A stretch of DNA of 17,548 bases from JAVBMB01 sp031552995 (GTDB lineage: Bacteria; Bacillota; Clostridia; Oscillospirales; Butyricicoccaceae), in contig JAVBMB010000117.1 in the NCBI GenBank assembly GCA_031552995.1, forward strand, positions 1 to 17,548, written 5' to 3'. Shown here in pieces: positions 14,033 through 17,548 of the stretch. A program made the translations under genes and the position numbers. Position 1 is the first letter of the stretch; every line of letters starts with the position of its first letter. The notes beneath the pieces were generated by a model. That model made no database searches and was not told the origin of the DNA. It worked only from the letters and a program-made list of their open reading frames with translations.

Positions 14033-14485
14033 TCAGCTTTCTATTTGTTCGCTGTACGGTTTTTTATCCAAATACTGTTGAATAGCCAGCTTTCTGCACT
14101 CAATTATATCGTCTGGCAGGTTGTCAATGTCAAACCATTTCAACTCAGAGCATTTATAGGGCTCCATAATGCCCGGTGTGCCGCTGAACGAGCTCACCAC
14201 AAAATAGATATCATAGTAGGTTCTATCTTTTGAGAGGCGATGAGACAAGTGTGCAAATGTCAAGCTATCCGTGGACACATCTATTCCCAATTCTTCCTTG
14301 CATTCGCGGATTACGGCTGTTTGTGCAGTTTCGCCCTTGTCAACATGGCCGCTTCCCGATATATCCCATTTGCCGTCCTGATACCCGGTGTTTTGGCGGC
14401 GATGCAGCAATATTTGAATGCCTGCGCCAGTATTTTTTATTATGAGCGGAAATATTGCCGAGAATGATTTAAAGTGTTCGCTCAA
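14033..14485 (-). CDS. NUDIX hydrolase
   Basis: A 150-residue NUDIX-fold enzyme that hydrolyses a nucleoside diphosphate linked to another group. The Nudix box G-x5-E-x7-RE-x2-EE-x-G is complete: Gly46, Glu52, Arg60-Glu61, Glu64-Glu65, Gly67. The HRRQNTGYQDGKWDISGSGHV lead-in resembles isopentenyl-diphosphate isomerase or 8-oxo-dGTP-type members, but no substrate can be named. It starts at TTG 14485, where GGAGGAGGG lies 7 bases upstream. It lies 79 bases downstream of metH on the same strand with no clear terminator between, so it may be co-transcribed. Base composition is lower in G+C than metH. Confidence 0.93.
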   Translation of the reverse strand: MSEHFKSFSAIFPLIIKNTGAGIQILLHRRQNTGYQDGKWDISGSGHVDKGETAQTAVIRECKEELGIDVSTDSLTFAHLSHRLSKDRTYYDIYFVVSSFSGTPGIMEPYKCSELKWFDIDNLPDDIIECRKLAIQQYLDKKPYSEQIES

Positions 14486-14564
14486 CCGGGTTCCCTCCTC
14501 CGCAATATATTACCCGCCCCTGCGCCCCGGGCGTCGTTTTACGCTCAGCCGCACCCTAAGCTTT

Positions 14565-16937
14565 TTACCGCGAGGCAAAGACCTGCTCCGCAAAGCGCAC
14601 CGACGCCATCGCGTCGCGCACATACCGGTCGGCGCCGATTTGCATGGCATAATCTTCGGTAAGCACGGCGCCGCCGCACATGATTTTGCAGGAGGGCGCG
14701 CGCCGGCGCACGGCATTTATTGTCGTTTCCATTGCGGCCACCGTCGTCGTCATCAGCGCCGACAGCCCCACAAGCCCGGCGCCGTGCAGCGCCGCGGCGT
14801 CGGCAATTGTGTCGGGCGGCACATCCTTGCCCAGGTCAATCACCCTGAAGCGATAGTTCTCCAGCAGCGCCTTGGCTATGTTTTTGCCGATGTCGTGGAT
14901 ATCTCCCTCGACGGTCGCGATGATAATCGTACCGCGCGGCTGCCCGCCATCCGCGCCAAACGCCGCGCGCACAGCCTCGAAAGCCGCCTTTGCGGCTTCT
15001 GCGCTCATCAGCAGCTGCGGCAAAAACAACGTGCCGCGCTCGAACTGCCGCCCGGCGTCATTCAGCGCGGGTATCAGCTGTGTTTCGATGATCTCAAGCG
15101 CCGGCATCTTTTCAAGCGCGGCCTTTGCCGCCGCGGCGGCGTCTAGGCGAAGGCCTTTTATCACGCAATCGAAAAGAGGCGGCGCTGACCGGGCGGCAGG
15201 GCGAGGCTTGATGTCGGCCTGCGGCGCAAACGCTTCGATATATTTTTCGCACTGCGGGTCGCGCGCCATAAGCGCCCGCGTGCAGGCCGTTGCCTCCATA
15301 ACGGCGGAAGAGTGCGGATTGATAATGGCGGCGTCCAGCCCCGCGCCGAGCGCAAGTGTCAAAAACGCGGCATTCAGCTTTTCTCTTTGCGGCAGTCCGA
15401 ACGAGATGTTTGAAACGCCGAGAGACGAACGCGCGCCAAGCTCGTCGCGCAGGCGGCGCACACACTCAAGCGTGACAGCGGCATTGCCGTCGCCGGCGCT
15501 TAGCGCCATGGTCAGCGGGTCAAAGAGAAACTGATGTCTGCCGATGCCGTGCTGCGCAGCGCGGTCGATGATCTTCCGCGCGACGGCCATCCGCCCGTCG
15601 GCGCTCTCAGGGATGCCGTCGTCGTCAAGCGTCAGGGCGATTGCCAGCGCCCCGTATTTTTTCATCAGCGGCAGGATATGCGCAAGCGAGCGCTCCTTGC
15701 CGCTAATCGAGTTGATTACAGGCTTGCCGTTGTATATGCGCAGCGCCGGTTCAAGCGCCGAAAGGTCCGCCGTGTCGATTTGCAGCGGAAGGTCTGTGAC
15801 ACTTTGAAGGTGATAAACCATCTGCCGCAGCGCCTCGGCCTCATTGATGCCGGGCAGCCCGGCGTTGACATCCAAAGCCTCGGCGCCCTGCTCTTGCTGA
15901 GATATCCCCTCGCGCATGATATAATCCCACTCTCCGTCGCGCAGCGCCTGCTTAAGGCGCGGCTTGCCGGTTGGGTTTATACGTTCGCCGATGACGCGAG
16001 CCGTGCCGTCGAAATACAGCGCCTTGCCATACGATGACGCTACGGTCAGAGCCTTTTTTGTTACGGGCGGCACGGATGCACCGCGGCACGCCGCCCTAAG
16101 CGCCTCGATGTACTGCGGCGTTGTGCCGCAGCAGCCGCCGAGCAGCCACGCGCCGGCCCCGGCCGCCTCGGCCATAAGCGCGGCAAACGCTGCGGGCCCG
16201 ACATCATATACCGTGTTGCCATCGACGCGCCGCGGTATCCCGGCATTTGGCATAAGCAGCAAGGGAAGCGAGCTGAGTTGGGCAAGCTGTCTGAAAAACG
16301 GCAGCAGCTCGGCGGGGCCAAGTCCGCAGTTCAGGCCGATGACATCGACACCCAGCCCTTCGAGCAGCGCGCACACCGTGCCGATATCGCCGCCTGTCAG
16401 CAGCTTTCCGCGGCTGTCCGGCGTCGCGCTGGCGATAATCGGCAGGCCGCAGCTCTCCTTGACGGCGAGAACAGCCGCTTTCAGCTCATACGTGTCGGAC
16501 ATCGTCTCAATTATCACGGCATCGGCTCCGGCTTCCGCCCCGGCGCGTACACTCTGGGCAAACGCCTCGACGGCGGCGTCAAAGTCCAAATCCCCCAGCG
16601 GGCGCAGCAGCTTGCCGCACGGCCCGATATCGAGCGCGACAAAACAGCGCCTGCCGCACGAATCCGCGGCCTGACGCGCCAGGCGCACGCCGGCTGCCGT
16701 AAGCTCGGCCGCCGTGTATCCCGAGCCGTGCAGCTTAAATCGGTTGCTGCCGAATGTGTTGGCCGAGACAATATCGCATCCGGCGGCAATATACATTTCG
16801 TGTATGCCGAGCACAATGTCCGGGTGTGTGATATTCCACGCCTCGGGCAGCTCGCCGGGCTTTATGCCGGCGCGCTGAAGCATCGTGCCGTTCGCACCGT
16901 CAAAAAACAGCAGCTGTCTGCCAAAAAGCTTACGCAT
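14565..16937 (-). CDS. metH: Cobalamin-dependent methionine synthase lacking the reactivation domain
   Basis: A 790-residue protein that transfers a methyl group from methyltetrahydrofolate through cobalamin to homocysteine. Domains in order: homocysteine-binding barrel (about 1-290) with zinc ligands Cys204 (GLNCG) and Cys269-Cys270 (GGCCGTTP); pterin-binding barrel (about 312-570) beginning VIGERINPTGK with ALDVNAG; cobalamin cap helices (about 590-660); and a Rossmann cobalamin domain with DxHxxG (Asp679, His681, Gly684), His681 being the lower cobalt ligand. The chain ends there, so the S-adenosylmethionine-binding reactivation domain of long MetH proteins (about 1200 residues) is absent. 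That domain is encoded by the gene just upstream. GGAGAG lies 7 bases before the ATG. The two genes are 34 bases apart and are probably one operon. Confidence 0.95.
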   Translation of the reverse strand: MRKLFGRQLLFFDGANGTMLQRAGIKPGELPEAWNITHPDIVLGIHEMYIAAGCDIVSANTFGSNRFKLHGSGYTAAELTAAGVRLARQAADSCGRRCFVALDIGPCGKLLRPLGDLDFDAAVEAFAQSVRAGAEAGADAVIIETMSDTYELKAAVLAVKESCGLPIIASATPDSRGKLLTGGDIGTVCALLEGLGVDVIGLNCGLGPAELLPFFRQLAQLSSLPLLLMPNAGIPRRVDGNTVYDVGPAAFAALMAEAAGAGAWLLGGCCGTTPQYIEALRAACRGASVPPVTKKALTVASSYGKALYFDGTARVIGERINPTGKPRLKQALRDGEWDYIMREGISQQEQGAEALDVNAGLPGINEAEALRQMVYHLQSVTDLPLQIDTADLSALEPALRIYNGKPVINSISGKERSLAHILPLMKKYGALAIALTLDDDGIPESADGRMAVARKIIDRAAQHGIGRHQFLFDPLTMALSAGDGNAAVTLECVRRLRDELGARSSLGVSNISFGLPQREKLNAAFLTLALGAGLDAAIINPHSSAVMEATACTRALMARDPQCEKYIEAFAPQADIKPRPAARSAPPLFDCVIKGLRLDAAAAAKAALEKMPALEIIETQLIPALNDAGRQFERGTLFLPQLLMSAEAAKAAFEAVRAAFGADGGQPRGTIIIATVEGDIHDIGKNIAKALLENYRFRVIDLGKDVPPDTIADAAALHGAGLVGLSALMTTTVAAMETTINAVRRRAPSCKIMCGGAVLTEDYAMQIGADRYVRDAMASVRFAEQVFASR

Positions 16938-16971
16938 AATATGTCTCTCCGTATAGTAAAAGAATCGGTTC

Positions 16972-17548
16972 TCATTTGTCCCGTGCGCCGAATATCGCCG
17001 TGACCGATTTAAGCGGCGTCAGCATATGAGAAGAGGTTTCATAGAGTCCAAGTGTCCGCCCGGCATCAATGATGCGAAGCAAATCGGTCTGCACCGAGAG
17101 GTCAAAATCGCCGTACCCCGGCGAAAAACGCGGCGTTGCCGTGCAGCCGCGCCACGCAGAGTCCTCCATGAGCCGTATAACTGCGTCGTCGCAGACCCGC
17201 TCGATAAGCTCGGCGGCGCACGCCTGCAAGCACAGCGCCGATGAAATGTCCGACGCGCTGTGCTTTGCCATCAGCCTGTCTACACCGGCGCCAAGCGTCG
17301 CGGCGAATACAAACGCGCCGCGGCAGCCCTCTAAATGTTCGGCAAGCCGCGCGCTTGGTATATCCAGCCGCAGCAGATGAACATGCCCGCCGCCAAGGCT
17401 CAGCTCGCCGCCCAGAGAGCTGAAGCGCGGGGCGGCGGCCTCATGCAGCATCAGGCTGCACCGATGCACGAGGTCGATGATATCGCGCTCGCCGCGCGTC
17501 TGCCCCATATACCGAAGTATTTCGTCAAGCCGCTTGCCGCATGGCGGC
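16972..17548 (-). CDS. Stand-alone methionine synthase reactivation-domain protein, partial at right edge
   Basis: The frame is open to the right window edge. An ATG exists at 17508, but the codons before it read EILRY in the same frame, as in homologues, so the true start lies outside. The C-terminal part carries the activation-domain pattern TPRFSPGYGDFDLSVQ followed by SSHMLTPLKSVTAIFG, matching the S-adenosylmethionine-binding region that re-methylates oxidised cobalamin in MetH. It would act in trans on the adjacent short MetH, using S-adenosylmethionine and an electron donor such as flavodoxin or ferredoxin. It ends 34 bases before the metH start. Confidence 0.85.
   Translation of the reverse strand, partial: PPCGKRLDEILRYMGQTRGERDIIDLVHRCSLMLHEAAAPRFSSLGGELSLGGGHVHLLRLDIPSARLAEHLEGCRGAFVFAATLGAGVDRLMAKHSASDISSALCLQACAAELIERVCDDAVIRLMEDSAWRGCTATPRFSPGYGDFDLSVQTDLLRIIDAGRTLGLYETSSHMLTPLKSVTAIFGARDK

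Overview
This looks like a stretch of a chromosome from a fairly GC-rich, anaerobic, Clostridia-like member of the Firmicutes (Bacillota). That placement is an inference. It rests on strong AGGAGG-type ribosome sites, several GTG/TTG starts, a split two-gene cobalamin methionine synthase, and the zinc-ribbon/condensation-fold gene pair on the right. No rRNA, tRNA, CRISPR array, transposase or phage gene was seen.

Left block (1-9154): two divergent transcription units face away from an AT-rich promoter region at 6793-7107. The minus-strand unit encodes a lipoprotein solute-binding protein, two OppB/OppC-type permeases, a fused OppD-OppF double ATPase, and a cyanophycinase-family serine peptidase that runs off the left edge. 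The genes are nearly abutting, and the last two overlap by ATGA. The plus-strand unit encodes an RpiR-type regulator followed, with an 8-base overlap, by isoaspartyl dipeptidase (IadA) with every metal and substrate residue in place. Together they read as an import-and-digest pathway for beta-aspartyl peptides, such as fragments of cyanophycin. The transporter would bring peptides in, the S51 peptidase would cut beta-Asp-Arg-like units, IadA would release aspartate plus the second amino acid, and RpiR would control the locus from operators between the units. The double-ATPase gene carries an in-frame TAA at codon 60, just after the first Walker A motif, so the transporter may be damaged or the base may be a sequence error.

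Middle block (9155-13166): a 500-base noncoding stretch holds two near-identical hairpins, an intrinsic terminator and a good sigma-70 promoter. It is followed by a tight plus-strand operon: HSL-type alpha/beta hydrolase, condensation-fold acyltransferase ('alcohol acetyltransferase'-like), zinc-ribbon membrane protein (DUF6320-like), and a small nitroreductase. Its biochemical job is not known to me.

Right block (13167-17548): an AT-rich islet carries an unidentified 189-residue protein with a faint ADP-ribosyltransferase-like start. A bidirectional terminator separates it from a convergent NUDIX hydrolase. Beyond lie, on the minus strand, a cobalamin-dependent methionine synthase lacking its reactivation domain and, immediately upstream, a separate protein that supplies that domain and runs off the right edge.
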